Below are positions 46,551 to 57,022 of a DNA stretch of 64,000 nucleotides, in pieces. Under the pieces are notes generated by a model. That model did no database searches and had not been told where the DNA came from. It worked only from the letters and a program-made list of their open reading frames with translations. The stretch is taken from NCBI RefSeq assembly GCF_030272615.1, contig NC_081412.1:668301852-668365851 (forward strand), given 5' to 3'. How positions within the stretch are numbered: position 1 is the first letter of the stretch; each line of letters begins with the position of its first letter. A program made the position numbers and the translations under genes. Source of the DNA: Cryptomeria japonica. Taxonomy: Eukaryota; Streptophyta; Pinopsida; Cupressales; Cupressaceae.

Positions 46551-46910
46551 GGTTTTACCTCGGAACTCCAGAGTCTTGGAATCCTGAGGTCTCTCTTTTT
46601 TTTTTTACCTTAGAACTCCGGATTCTTGGAGTCCCGAGGTCCCTTGTTGTTCTGACCTCAGAACTCCAGAGTCCCGGAGTCCTGAGGTCTTGCTATTGTT
46701 CCAACCTTAGAACTTTGGAGTCCTGAAGTGCCGAGGTCTTTGTTGTTCTGACCTCAAAACTCTGGAGTCCCAGAGTCTTGAGGTCTTGGGTCTTTTTGGC
46801 CTTGGAACTCTAGAGTCTTGGAGTCTCGAGGTGGTTTTGTTCAGGTGCATTTTTGTCGACCTCGGAACCCCGGGACCGTGGAGTCCCGAGATCGTGTTTA
46901 TGGTTTTCAT
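46551..46910 (+). repeat. GC-rich minisatellite, right arm, cluster 1
   Basis: About six units of 50-65 bp with the core GGAACTCCGGAGTCCCGGAG and an ending CCCGAGGTC, separated by T-rich spacers such as TTGTTGTTC. Each unit starts ACCTCGGAACTCC and ends GGAGTCCCGAGGT, an imperfect dyad that can fold as a hairpin. It is directly upstream of the TATA box at 46930. Confidence 0.83.
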
Positions 46911-46929
46911 ACAGAAGGATTCAGGAGGC

Positions 46930-46938
46930 TATATATAA
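46930..46938 (+). promoter_or_regulatory. Internal TATA box, right arm of D
   Basis: TATATATAA within GGAGGCTATATATAAGAGATG, conserved in the left arm. The predicted start is about 30 bases downstream, followed by a leader with intron-like signals (TTTTTCTAG|GTTAG near 47100, and TTTTGCCTACAG|G ending at 47580) before the ATG at 47592. Function is inferred. Confidence 0.55.
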
Positions 46939-47159
46939 GAGATGATGGGCTTTTTTTTGAGTTTATTTGTGCATTCAAAGCTTCTCCTCCCTAGCCCCAA
47001 GTCACGAACCTCCGAACCTTCGAGCTCTCTCTTGGCATTTTTTTTGGGTCTTCAATTCACCAGGTTGGTGAATTTTCTCCCCTCGTGATGTTTTTCTAGG
47101 TTAGATTTCTTTTTCTTGTTGTTTATTTTTCAGGTTTTGTTTTTGGCGTGCCCTAGTTT

Positions 47160-47530
47160 TCCCACTCGAAACCCCAGATCCTCGGAGTTCTAGGTGACCT
47201 CCATTTTCACCCCAGAACCATGGATCTTCGGAGTTCCGGGTGTCTGTTCCATTCCACCCCGGAACCCCGAATCCACAGATTTTCGGGTGTCCCTCCATTC
47301 CATCCCCGGAACTCCGTGGATCCAGAGTTCTGAGTGTCACTTCCATTCCACCCCGGAACCTCGAGTCCCCGGAGTTTCGAATCGCCCCAAGCCATGAGCT
47401 CGGAACCCCGAAACTCTGGAGTTCTGAGAAGTTTGTATAGACCTAACCTTGGAACCCCAGATCCTTAGAGTTCCAAGCCTTCTCCCCTTTGTGCTTACCC
47501 TAGGACTCCAAAGTCTTGAAGTGATTCAAA
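47160..47530 (+). repeat. GC-rich minisatellite, right arm, cluster 2
   Basis: Six or so units with CATTCCACCCCGGAACCCCG and CCGGAGTTCCGGGTGT cores, spaced about 55-65 bp. They differ from cluster 1 in the spacer (TCCATTCCA rather than TTGTTGTTC). Located in the presumed leader of the accessory transcript. Counterpart of 34405-34790. Confidence 0.8.
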
Positions 47531-47591
47531 ATTTATGTTTAGTATTGAGGACTGAAGATTTGTGTTTTGCCTACAGGTTCAAGTGGTTAGA

Positions 47592-50500
47592 TGAACTCAT
47601 CCTCCAGCAAAAGAGGCAAAGAAATTGATAGACTCCTGGCCACCAGGAAGTATCATTACTAGGGACAGGTATATGTTTCAAAGCTAGAGGATCAAATCAG
47701 ATGGGTTACCGATACTGAAATCGGCCACATCAAAATTGAAGATATCAGGGCTCAATTGGATAAACCTACTCTGGAGGCCCTCCTTCAAAGAATTATAAGG
47801 TCTGGCTTAGTTGAAGCCATTGTTTTCCCACAGTCAGTACAGGCACTAGAATTCATAATGTCCATTACACCATTTTACAATCCAGAAACTAGAAAATGCA
47901 CAGATGCATAGGGAAAGATAGTCATAGACTTGTCTCTAGATATGCTTGGTTTTGTCTTTGGAATTCTAACCATAGAGGAAGCATTTTTGTTGACCAAAGA
48001 AGAGGCCTTGAAGACATGGAATGACAAGACATTAGTCAACAAAAGGCATATGAATGTGAACTGGTTAGAAGAAGAAAGAAATACAGGGCTCAAGCCAACA
48101 AAGATCCTAAGGGTGGACTTCAAAGAGCCTCAAAAAGATTTAATCATCATGCTCAGTAGGGCCTTTGGCAAGCCAGACTACAAGCACTTCCATCCCTAGA
48201 CTTTCTAGTTCATGACCACCATTTTGATAGGGAAACAATACTTTGACTTGCCGCAGATCCTCTTTGACAATATCTGTAAGCAGATGAAAGAGGTGTAGCA
48301 CACACAAAAATTCATCTTCACATCATATGTCATCTGGGTAGCTGCCAGAGCTGGAAAATTCCCAGGCCTAGAAGTGGAAGGACAATTAGGAGAGAAGGAA
48401 GGACATAAGAAGATATGGGAGTATTATTCTCAACTCACTCTAGCCAATTCTAAGGTGCATTTCAGGAGGGTTAATGATGCCTTTATTTTCCCAATAATAA
48501 TCAAATTAACAGGGGATGCAGGATACCAAATTAGCCCCGAGGCTATGGCCATCATCCGAGAGTGGGCATGTTGGTTTATCCAAAACCTACGATCCACTTA
48601 TATCAAGGTTAGTGGATTCACAGGGAACCCAATGTTGCTGCCTCGTTATTGCAATGATAGGGTGATCTTGCTAGAATATGTAAGGCATCTTGTTGTCCTC
48701 CAATCACTATTGTCATCAAATCATAAGGCAAGAATTGATTTCTCGGTGTCCATTGGGTACTTTGCCTGTTCTAAGATACAAGTGGAAAAGTTGGCAGAAC
48801 AAGAGCTTCAAGATCTAAACTTGAAGGAATACGAGCATGCTAGGGAATTTTATGATCCCTATGGGAAACTTAAACAAGCTATGCCTAAGGCATATGAGGG
48901 GCATAAGCCCAGCTTGGAAGACTTTTAGGCCAACTTGCAGGACAGTTTTGAGGTCAGGGAGAAGAGCTACAATAGGTTGTCCGTGCCGCAGGTGAGAGAT
49001 TTTAGTATTGAGACTAACCTCCCTAAAGACCCGAGGGGTGGTGGAGAGTTACTTGATCCAATTTATAGAGAATTAGGGATAGACAAGAGGCCCCTCTCCC
49101 CAGTAAAATGGTCTACAAGTGAGGATACAAATATGGAGAAGGTCTCCCAGGTAGTCATCAATAGGACTAATCAATGGTTAAGCTAGAGGGTAAGGCCTAG
49201 TGTATCAAAAGAAAAATAGAAGGAGTCCACCTCAGGGGTTCCTCAGTCAAGGGGGCATAAGGAGTATGATTGAAAGACAAGGTCAGCCTCAAGGCAAAAT
49301 ACCTCCACTGACCCAAGTGAGGAGGACCAGCCCCAAGGAAGCACTGTTGACTTATTAAAGAAACTTCAAGAAAATATGTGGGAGTATAAACTATTAAAGA
49401 AGGCTGCAGACCTAGGAGTGACTAATGGGTTGGGCGTGGTGCCACTCGCCAAAGTTCTCCCACCAAGGACCGCTATAGGCCACACTAAAGGAGAGGATAC
49501 CCAGGAACAAGAAGAGAATGTACAAGCCACTAAGAAGGTACCCGTTCAACCACCTTCAATAGCTACAACAAGTGTCCCAAGTACCACTACTCCTACACCA
49601 CTAATAGTCAATATATCTGCAGGGCAAGGCCTCACATCTACCACTGAAGAAGTTAAAATTATAGATGTCGAGTTTGACTCTGATTAGGAGGAAGATGATC
49701 TTGAGAAACAACAGCTGCTAGGGAGCGAACAAGAAGTGGGTGAGGTAGAAGATATCTTGAATGAAAGGTTGATTCTAACTCCTCAAGATCAAGAGGACCT
49801 TCTTAAGGATATAGTAGCTGAGCAAGCAAAGACAAAGCTAGGTGATGAAGAAATGGCATTCAATGAGGAGGTAAGTGGTAAGCTATGAGAATTACACAAA
49901 CAACAAGCTCTCCAAGCTAACCTAGCTTGCCAGATTTCATCATTCCAAGATCCTAGGCAAATGAGAGCCGAAGCAAGAGATGAAGCCGAAGAGCAGGTAG
50001 AGGTTCATGTCATAACTATAGATATTGCATCACATCAGGGTGATAAAGCTGAAGATATACCACAATGGTTGGAGTTTACATTCAGGAAGAAAAAGAGAAA
50101 AGCAAAGCTCCTCGATTTTACTCTACAACAAGCAATCACCAAGGAACCACCGAAGGTTAAGAAGTTGAAGATGGTTCATCACCTATCAAAAACTAGTTCT
50201 GGTGAAGTGATTGTAGATGTGGCGATTCCATCACAGGCCGAGGGACAAGCTTATCCCAGATACCAAATATCACAGATAAACCTAGGTAAGCAAAACAAGT
50301 GGGGAGAACTAGATACCTTGGAGCTAGCCACAAGCATTGTCAGAGGGCGCATGGAAAATGTGCACACCTCAAATATGGAGCTTAAGGCATAGCTTGGGTA
50401 GTATAAATAGCTCTTGATAGAAATGTGTAAACCTTTGGACTCTTGTAGAATGGATGACCTACCTTCAACCTCATCACTGCTAGAGGGAGAGGTAAAGGCA

Positions 50501-51208
50501 CTACTGGAGGTGAGAGGAGTAGCTACGGTAGCCAAATCTTGGACTCAGGTAAATGGGGCCAAGATTAGATTGTTTCTATAGAATATAATAGAAATATACC
50601 ATTAGGTGGTATAGGTGAGTGGAGCTTTGGCAACCTGCTCCACACAATAGGAGCAGAAGGAGAATGCCTTTAATAAACAACTCCAAGTTTTAAAAAAGAT
50701 ACTACTGCTAGGAGAAGAGCTGATAGTAAAAGAAGACCTCTTAGGAGGGGATAGTTGTGAGAATTTACAGTCCTACATATACATTTTGGAGCTGAAAATA
50801 GAGATGTATCACCAGTATATCAAGGAGATGACTAACATTCGGGACCCTCTCCTCAGGGAGATTTTGTCATATGATAATTTTGTGACGAATATACTAGGGC
50901 CTTTTGGCCTCATAATAGCTGATACTGGAATAATGGATCAGCAACAAGTTTTGATTCAATGGGATGCATATGAGGCACAAAACCTAGGACCTGCCACCGA
51001 GTTCGATGTCACTCTTATGGATAGATACACACAGCTGATTACTTAGTGTCAAGATGTGGCGGATATGGTGAAGGAGTTAGAGGAACAAGGGGCACATGCA
51101 GATGAGGTTTTGAGGAAATATAAATTCAGAATTAAACATGTAGCTAATCCTCCAGTCCAAGCAGTTGCATGTATAATTGAAAATTATAAAGCTTTTGCCA
51201 AGAAATAA
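47592..51208 (+). pseudogene. D-family accessory ORF, right arm
   Basis: The start is MNSSSSKRGKEIDR at 47592, right after a TTGCCTACAG acceptor-like site. It is collinear with the left-arm ORF: VIDLSLDMLGFVFGI, WEYYSQLTLANSKVHF, YCNDRVILLEYVRHL, LNLKEYEHAREFYDPYGKLK, PSTTTPTPLIVNIS, FRKKKRKAKLLDF, and the tail KELEEQGAHADEVLRKYKF ending FAKK at 51208. Readable pieces are 47930-48199, 48374-48928, 48935-49186, 49376-49687, 49961-50392 and 50786-51046, split mostly by single stops. Function unknown; the presence of two related, similarly decayed copies supports a genuine ancestral protein. Confidence 0.8.
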
Positions 51209-51379
51209 AAGGTTAAGCACATAATGGCTAAAGATAGCAAAGCTTTTTCTTGGTTTTAAAACTGCTCCTCTTGCTCAAGTCCCAATTTTGAAAGAAATCC
51301 TACATAATTACGAAAATGTGGCTCACCCAACATGGTCTTCATAGTGCTCGTGCAGTGTCCGTTTTGTAGTTTTTAAGTG

Positions 51380-52248
51380 TGATGGCATATGGACACTCCA
51401 ATGAGACATTGTGTGTGATTGAAGGTTTTGTCGTTGATGGCAACCTTGCAATCCTATGGCACTAGCAAGACATTCTATTGGCAAAGCATTACACAGGCAA
51501 CCTTGCAATCCTATCGCACCGACAAGACATTATACCAACAAAACATTATTCAAGCAAGATAGTGCACTAGCATCAGCAAGATCAATCTACACCGACACTG
51601 GCACAGAAGAAAATATGTATACCGGCACAGAGGCCGACAGGATTTTTGATATGTAATATTCTGTTTATTATTGTAAGCCGACTTGGCAAATTGTAAAATG
51701 ACTCTTGTATATAAAAGAGATCATTGTAGACATTTGTAGGATATGGATAGGAAGCAAAAGAAAAAAAGAAAATTATCAGGCAAACCTAATATGTGAATTG
51801 TAGGTCAAGGGTATATGTAAAGAACAGAGCAACAACCGGTATTGAATCTGGCATTGAAGATGCTATTGTAAAGCAGTATAGATCATTGGATTTGCATAAT
51901 CGTTATTGTAAGTTAGTGTGACTTCTTATTGAGTAGTGTGCTCTAGGCAGTTGGCCTTCCTGCATGTGCAAGCCCCTATTGTAAGTAATATTCTCTTATT
52001 GGCCAGTAAGTGAATATTGTGGGTCACAAATCCCATCGAGGTTTTTCCCACATCGGGTTTCCTCATTAAACATCTTGTGTTATGGTGTTCCTTTCATGTG
52101 GATGTTTTTTATTCTATTATTTACATTAATTCTTGCATACCGGTATATTGTTACTTTATGTTTTGCATATTCTATTTTAAGAAAATTTCATTACTGGTCA
52201 GATACAGATTCAGCCCCCCCCCTCTCAGTATCTATGGTAACCCTAACA
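51380..52248 (+). repeat. Element E 5' LTR
   Basis: An 869-bp LTR from TGATGGCATATGGAC to GGTAACCCTAACA. The TATA box is TATATAAAAG at 51708-51717. Near 51440-51530 it has a ~57-bp tandem pair (CCTTGCAATCCTATGGCAC and CCTTGCAATCCTATCGCAC units). Compared with 57023-57908, many differences are C/T or G/A at CCGG-type sites. Confidence 0.93.
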
Positions 52249-52250
52249 AT

Positions 52251-52262
52251 TGGTATCAAAGC
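52251..52262 (+). promoter_or_regulatory. Element E primer binding site
   Basis: TGGTATCAAAGC, two bases after the 5' LTR. It is the initiator tRNA-Met PBS with one G-to-A change relative to TGGTATCAGAGC in element A. Confidence 0.88.
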
Positions 52263-52319
52263 TTGGTCCTCTATTTTTAGAAGCCTAATAGCTTGAGGAA
52301 GATCTTGACATCGGTAAAG

Positions 52320-53474
52320 ATGGAAAATCTAATGAAGCAACTTGAAGGAGCTCTTACTGACTATGATGCAGAAAAATTGAAAAATATCAAATTAGAAGAT
52401 GATTTAAAAGCAGCTCAGGACATTATTCAGGCACTTTAAGAAAATCTTATTGTTACAAGAAATAAGAGAAGATAACTTTGTGAAAAATTGCAAAATGAGA
52501 ATGATGAAAAGGAATCACTAAATGATATGATAAGCAAATTGAAACAAGAGATCATGACAACAAAAAATGAAATGTAGGATATGACTATGAGATTTTGCAA
52601 AGAGATTGAGGATAGAAAGAAGAATGAAGAAGAATTGACTAGAAGACTAAGTGATGTAGCAAATGAGAACACAAGACTTAGCTATGAAAATGACATGTTG
52701 AAGACAGATCTGATGCATACTCAGAATGACTCAAATGAACTAATGAGACAAAAAGAAATCTTGGAAAGGTAATTGGAAACTACAAATCAACTCAAAGAAA
52801 AATTCAAGAAAAGCTCAGAAGAACTTGGTACCTTATTGAAGAATCAAAAACCCAAAGGTGACACTTCTGGAATTGGATTTGAAGTTGGAGAAAGCTCCGG
52901 TACTGCAAATACCTAGGATCACAGCAAATCGGTAAGACCTTCTAATACTTACAAATTCAATGGAAAATGCTTTAACTACAATAAATATGGTCATAGGGCA
53001 AATGAATGTAGATCTAGGAATTATCAGAATATCAATCCTCCCACTGGTCAATGCTCCAAATGCAACAAAATTGGTCATAACTCTGAAAACTGCAGAATGA
53101 ATGTAAGATGTTATGTATGTGGAAGATTTGGACATTTATCAAATCAATGCAGAACACAAACCGGCATAGGTTATGGGAAAGCTATTCAGAAAAATAATGT
53201 AACTTGTTATGCATGTAACAAGATTGGTCATATTGCTAAATTTTGTAGAAGTAAAGATACACCAGTAGACAACAAAAGTACTAGTTTGAAAGGTAATGAA
53301 AAGGTTGAAGAGGTTAAGCAAGAATTCTCAAAGCAATGGATTAGAAAAGGTGATCTAAATATTGATACTCCTCCATCGGTAGAACCAACAAATGCTCCAC
53401 CGGCAGGACAATATGATGCTCCACCGGCAGGACAGAGCAATGCTCCACCGGCAAGATGTTCTTCATCAAATTGA
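52320..53474 (+). pseudogene. Element E Gag: coiled coil plus four CCHC zinc knuckles
   Basis: The start MENLMKQLEGALTDYD at 52320 matches B. The coiled-coil part has several stops (52437, near 52474, 52576, 52770). The knuckles are CFNYNKYGHRANEC (second Cys lost), CSKCNKIGHNSENC, CYVCGRFGHLSNQC and CYACNKIGHIAKFC; the last three are intact. Combining B and E shows that all four were once canonical. The C-terminus has a three-fold repeat of APPAGQ-type units (about 53390-53455) not seen in B. The end is at SSSN-stop (53472-53474). Confidence 0.87.
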
Positions 53475-53630
53475 AGAAAATTATCTTGAGGGTTTGGCAA
53501 TATAATGACACATGTGCTATTATTCTCTCGGTTAGAGAAAAGAAGTTGAAAATCATTCATTACCGGTAAATAAAGTTAAGCTAATACATTACCAGCAAAC
53601 AATTAATGTGGTAGGTAGCAGAAAAGGCTT

Positions 53631-53640
53631 TATAAAATAA
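53631..53640 (+). promoter_or_regulatory. Internal TATA box upstream of element E accessory ORF
   Basis: TATAAAATAA, 141 bases upstream of the accessory ATG at 53781, in the 306-bp gap between Gag and accessory ORF. B has TATAAAA at the equivalent place. The intervening leader contains no upstream ATG-rich ORF of note. It is a likely second promoter. Confidence 0.5.
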
Positions 53641-53780
53641 GGTTTTGGCTCCATTTCACTTCACCAAGCATTCAAACTTTTAGAGAGCGCAAAGATTTCC
53701 GAGCTAAGGCATTTTCGAGCAAAGAGGCAAAGAACTTCAGCAATCAATCCATTCAAAGGCAGAAAAAGGTATTTATCATC

Positions 53781-56700
53781 ATGGCATCCTCCTCTACACC
53801 TGAATTCATAGCAAACCCTACAGTAGTCGAAGTTATAAAATGACCTAGGCCCATGTTTGAGCTAGTTCCCGAGGTAGCTAAGAAAGATGACAACACAGGT
53901 GCTTTTTCAAAAATTCCAAAAGGTGTTGTTTATGCAAAAGGCCCTAGAATGTATATTCATTGCAACCTAGAGGAATTAGGTGATGAAGAAATTAAAAACA
54001 TGTATAAGTCTATTATATGTGACAACTCCAGAAATGTGAAACCTGAGCATAAAAATTGTTGAAACCCTAGGATTCACTGAAATCCTCTGCATTCCTGAAT
54101 TTCCCAAGGAAGTGGTTAGGATAGTTCTGAGTAGGGTACATGGTTCATTGTTTTGGCTTGACTCAGTGCATAAAATTACAAAGGAAGCTGTGAAAGTAGT
54201 AACAGGGTTACCCTCCACTGGTAGCAGACCCGACAAAACTAAGAAGGTCTCCAATGACTTAGTAACAAACTTAACTGGTGCAACATCCGGCAAGAGATCA
54301 TTGAGGGTTAATGATGTGACCGATACAAATGTTAGATTTGTTAGTATGATTTTAGGTTACAAAGAAACTCATGCTAATAGGCTTAACTCAGTTTCCAGTT
54401 TATGCATAAAGAGTGCTTATGACATGGTTAAGGACAATGTAAAAATTGATATCTATGAATGGTTAAAGGATGAGTTAATTGACAATTTAGCAAATATCAA
54501 GAAGGACAAGAAAGGAACCTTTAGATTTGGAAATTTACTTGTATGCTTAATGCTACATATAACCAAATAGGCTCCCAGTATAGGCAACAAGGATTTTGGA
54601 TTTGACATACCAATAGGAAAACAATTATCTGACTTATTCAACAACATGGGTGAAAACAAAGAAAAGAATATCAATGAGTATTTTCAAGCACTAAAGGTTA
54701 GAATGAATAAAAGAATCAAACTATCACAGGAAATTGTCAACAAATATAGGGATGATATATGTTTTGTAATAAAAAAGGATGAGATATGGATGGAAGAAGT
54801 CATCCCAAGGACAATCTGGGTAACAGAGATGGGATATGAAATAGATGACCACATAGTGGAAACTTATTCCAAAGCACTTCTGGAAGCCCCCAATGAACCA
54901 AAGGAAGAAGTATTTGGTAGTGCTAAGACCATAGAAAGTCAAATTCAATCTAAGAAGAGAGTGAAAAAGGTTGAGGCATTTGTGAGAAAAGGATCCAGAC
55001 AAGCAAAAGCCATAAAGGAAGATGTATTAAAGAAAATCAACATAATTGAAGATGAGTTGGCAGCCCAACAACCTAAAACTCATCTATCACTGGTAGGTAC
55101 CTCCTCAGAAGGAGATATGCCAACAACCTTCAAAAGAGTTGTCAGGAAAAGAGACCCCTCACCAGCAACCACTCCTTCACCTAGAAGGACAAGACAGAAG
55201 CAACAAGCCGTGAGATCTCTGGTCAAGAAAGTCACATCTAAGAAGAAGCTGACCCCCAAAAAGAAGAAGAAGACAAACATTGACTTGGCCCTTCTTGACA
55301 TATTACTGAATGACATCACAGAGGAAGGTAAATTGAAAAACATAGAAAAAATATATGACACTTTAACAGATGATGAGAAAGGACAAGTTGAGGATAGTGT
55401 TATATTACACATGGACATGTATAAAAAGTTTTTGATGCAAGTCCTAAATGAAATTCCTGATGATCTATACAAAAGACTTGAGGCTAGAAGGCAAGGAATA
55501 ATTGAGTTGGATAAGAAAATTAAAGTAGAAAAATTACTTGCAGTATACCCGGTTAACTCACCTAAGGAAATTGATGATCTAATAGCTCAGGCCAACCGAA
55601 CAGTTTTTTCCACTGCACACGAGCAAATTTCACTAATGGCAGGTAGAGTTACAGAAGTTGCAAAAGACACAGAAAATGGTTGGGATATATTCTTGGTTGA
55701 AAAAGAAAAACAAGAAGAATATAGGAATCCCAAGCCCATTCTGGTATATCAGAAGGATAAGGACAAAGGGAAAGGTAAAATTGGTGGACCACCAAGTATC
55801 AAGATTAGAGACAATTTACCCCCACCTCCTTTAAATACTCCATCGGTAAAAACAACAACAACAGATACAGAGAAAAAGATGGAATCTGGAACACAAACAG
55901 AGAAACCAACAGAGCTAAAGGCTTCAGAACAGATGCCACCGGTAAGAAATAAAGCAGGAAAACTAGTGCTTAAAGAGATGGAGACACAAACAGACCTACT
56001 AGAGGTCAATACTAGCATGGTCACTTCCACCGCCACTCAGTTTGTTGGGTGACCATCAAATGTGACTGAGGTATTACTTGAATCTATCAAGAAAATAACT
56101 GATTATAGCTCACAAGCTTATAAAGCGATAGATGATTCAATTCCATTTTTGAAATCAATAGCTCCTAATTGTAATATAGACAATAAAGAATCTTTAGGCC
56201 AGTTGGATACACTTTGTAAATATATTTTTGGAAATTTTGAACAAACAAAGGTAGAATCTGTAAAGGAAATTGTAGAAAAAGAGAAATAGAAATTCTTTGA
56301 GGAAGGAATAAAGAAGTGTAATAGGGAATTTGACACACTTCTACCGGAACTGTGTAATTTATTGAAAGAGTACAAAACTCTATACAAAGACGCCTATAAG
56401 ATAAACTTTTTGACCATAGATGTAGACAAAAAGATGAGCAAGGTATAGGAAGAGATCAATAAACTAGCAGATAATTTTGTTAACTCATCCGATACATTAT
56501 CAGTTTTTGAGGAAAAGATAACAAATTTTGAGGAAGAATTGCTCAAATTAGAAAGAGAGAAAGAGAAAATAATAAACAAGGCAAAATTCTTGAGATCTAA
56601 ACTAAGTCCAAGATTGGACTATTTAGCATCTCTGTGGAAGGAAATCTCAGAGGCACTAACATAGGGAAGCAAAACACTGGCAAAGCACTTGCAGCATCTC

Positions 56701-56817
56701 ATCGGTATAGTATACAGAATTGAGATAGCAATAAAAGATAGTAAGAAGTTTATGGATGGTATAAACTTAATTTTGGGAGATATTCTTTAGATAATAACTA
56801 CCCAAATACAAGGTTGA
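53781..56817 (+). pseudogene. Element E accessory ORF (about 1,000 codons, unknown function)
   Basis: The start MASSSTPEFIANPTVVEV at 53781 is the same as in B. The N-terminal domain has a TGA at VIK-stop-PRP and a one-base insertion near 54055, then FWLDSVHKITKEAVKVVTGL and GTFRFGNLLVCLMLHITK followed by the TAG shared with B. The 468-codon frame at 54646-56052 is intact: MGENKEKNINEYFQALKVRM, TPSPRRTRQKQQ, a Lys-rich patch (TSKKKLTPKKKKK), IYDTLTDDEKGQVEDSVILH, KDKDKGKGKIGGPPSIKIRD and Thr/Glu-rich low complexity. The coiled-coil tail (VFEEKITNFEEELLKLEREK) follows with four stops to 56817. It is shorter than B's because the low-complexity section is reduced. No known enzyme motif. Confidence 0.82.
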
Positions 56818-57022
56818 GGTTATGGATTGGTACAACTACAAAATCTACTAACCTTTGTCATTGATGCCAAAGGGGGAGTAGTTGGATGAGAAAATTCAAA
56901 ACACAGGGATCACATGCTCAGGGGGAGCTCTCACATTTTTGGTAACATTTTTGGTCTACACATTTTTGGATATCTTTTTGAAATTTCTCATGAGTGTTGC
57001 CATCAATGCCAAAGGGGGAGAT
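56818..57022 (+). promoter_or_regulatory. Element E 3' UTR with duplicated polypurine tract
   Basis: ATCAATGCCAAAGGGGGAGA abuts the 3' LTR at 57022. A near copy, ATTGATGCCAAAGGGGGAGT, lies about 135 bases upstream at 56860-56880, and a third purine run, CTCAGGGGGAGCTC, near 56917. The terminal one matches the PPT of A and B. Confidence 0.8.

Noticed and set aside
34405..47530. CRISPR-like array
   Set aside because: The repeats are imperfect dyads with similar spacers in a plant retrotransposon, with no cas genes.
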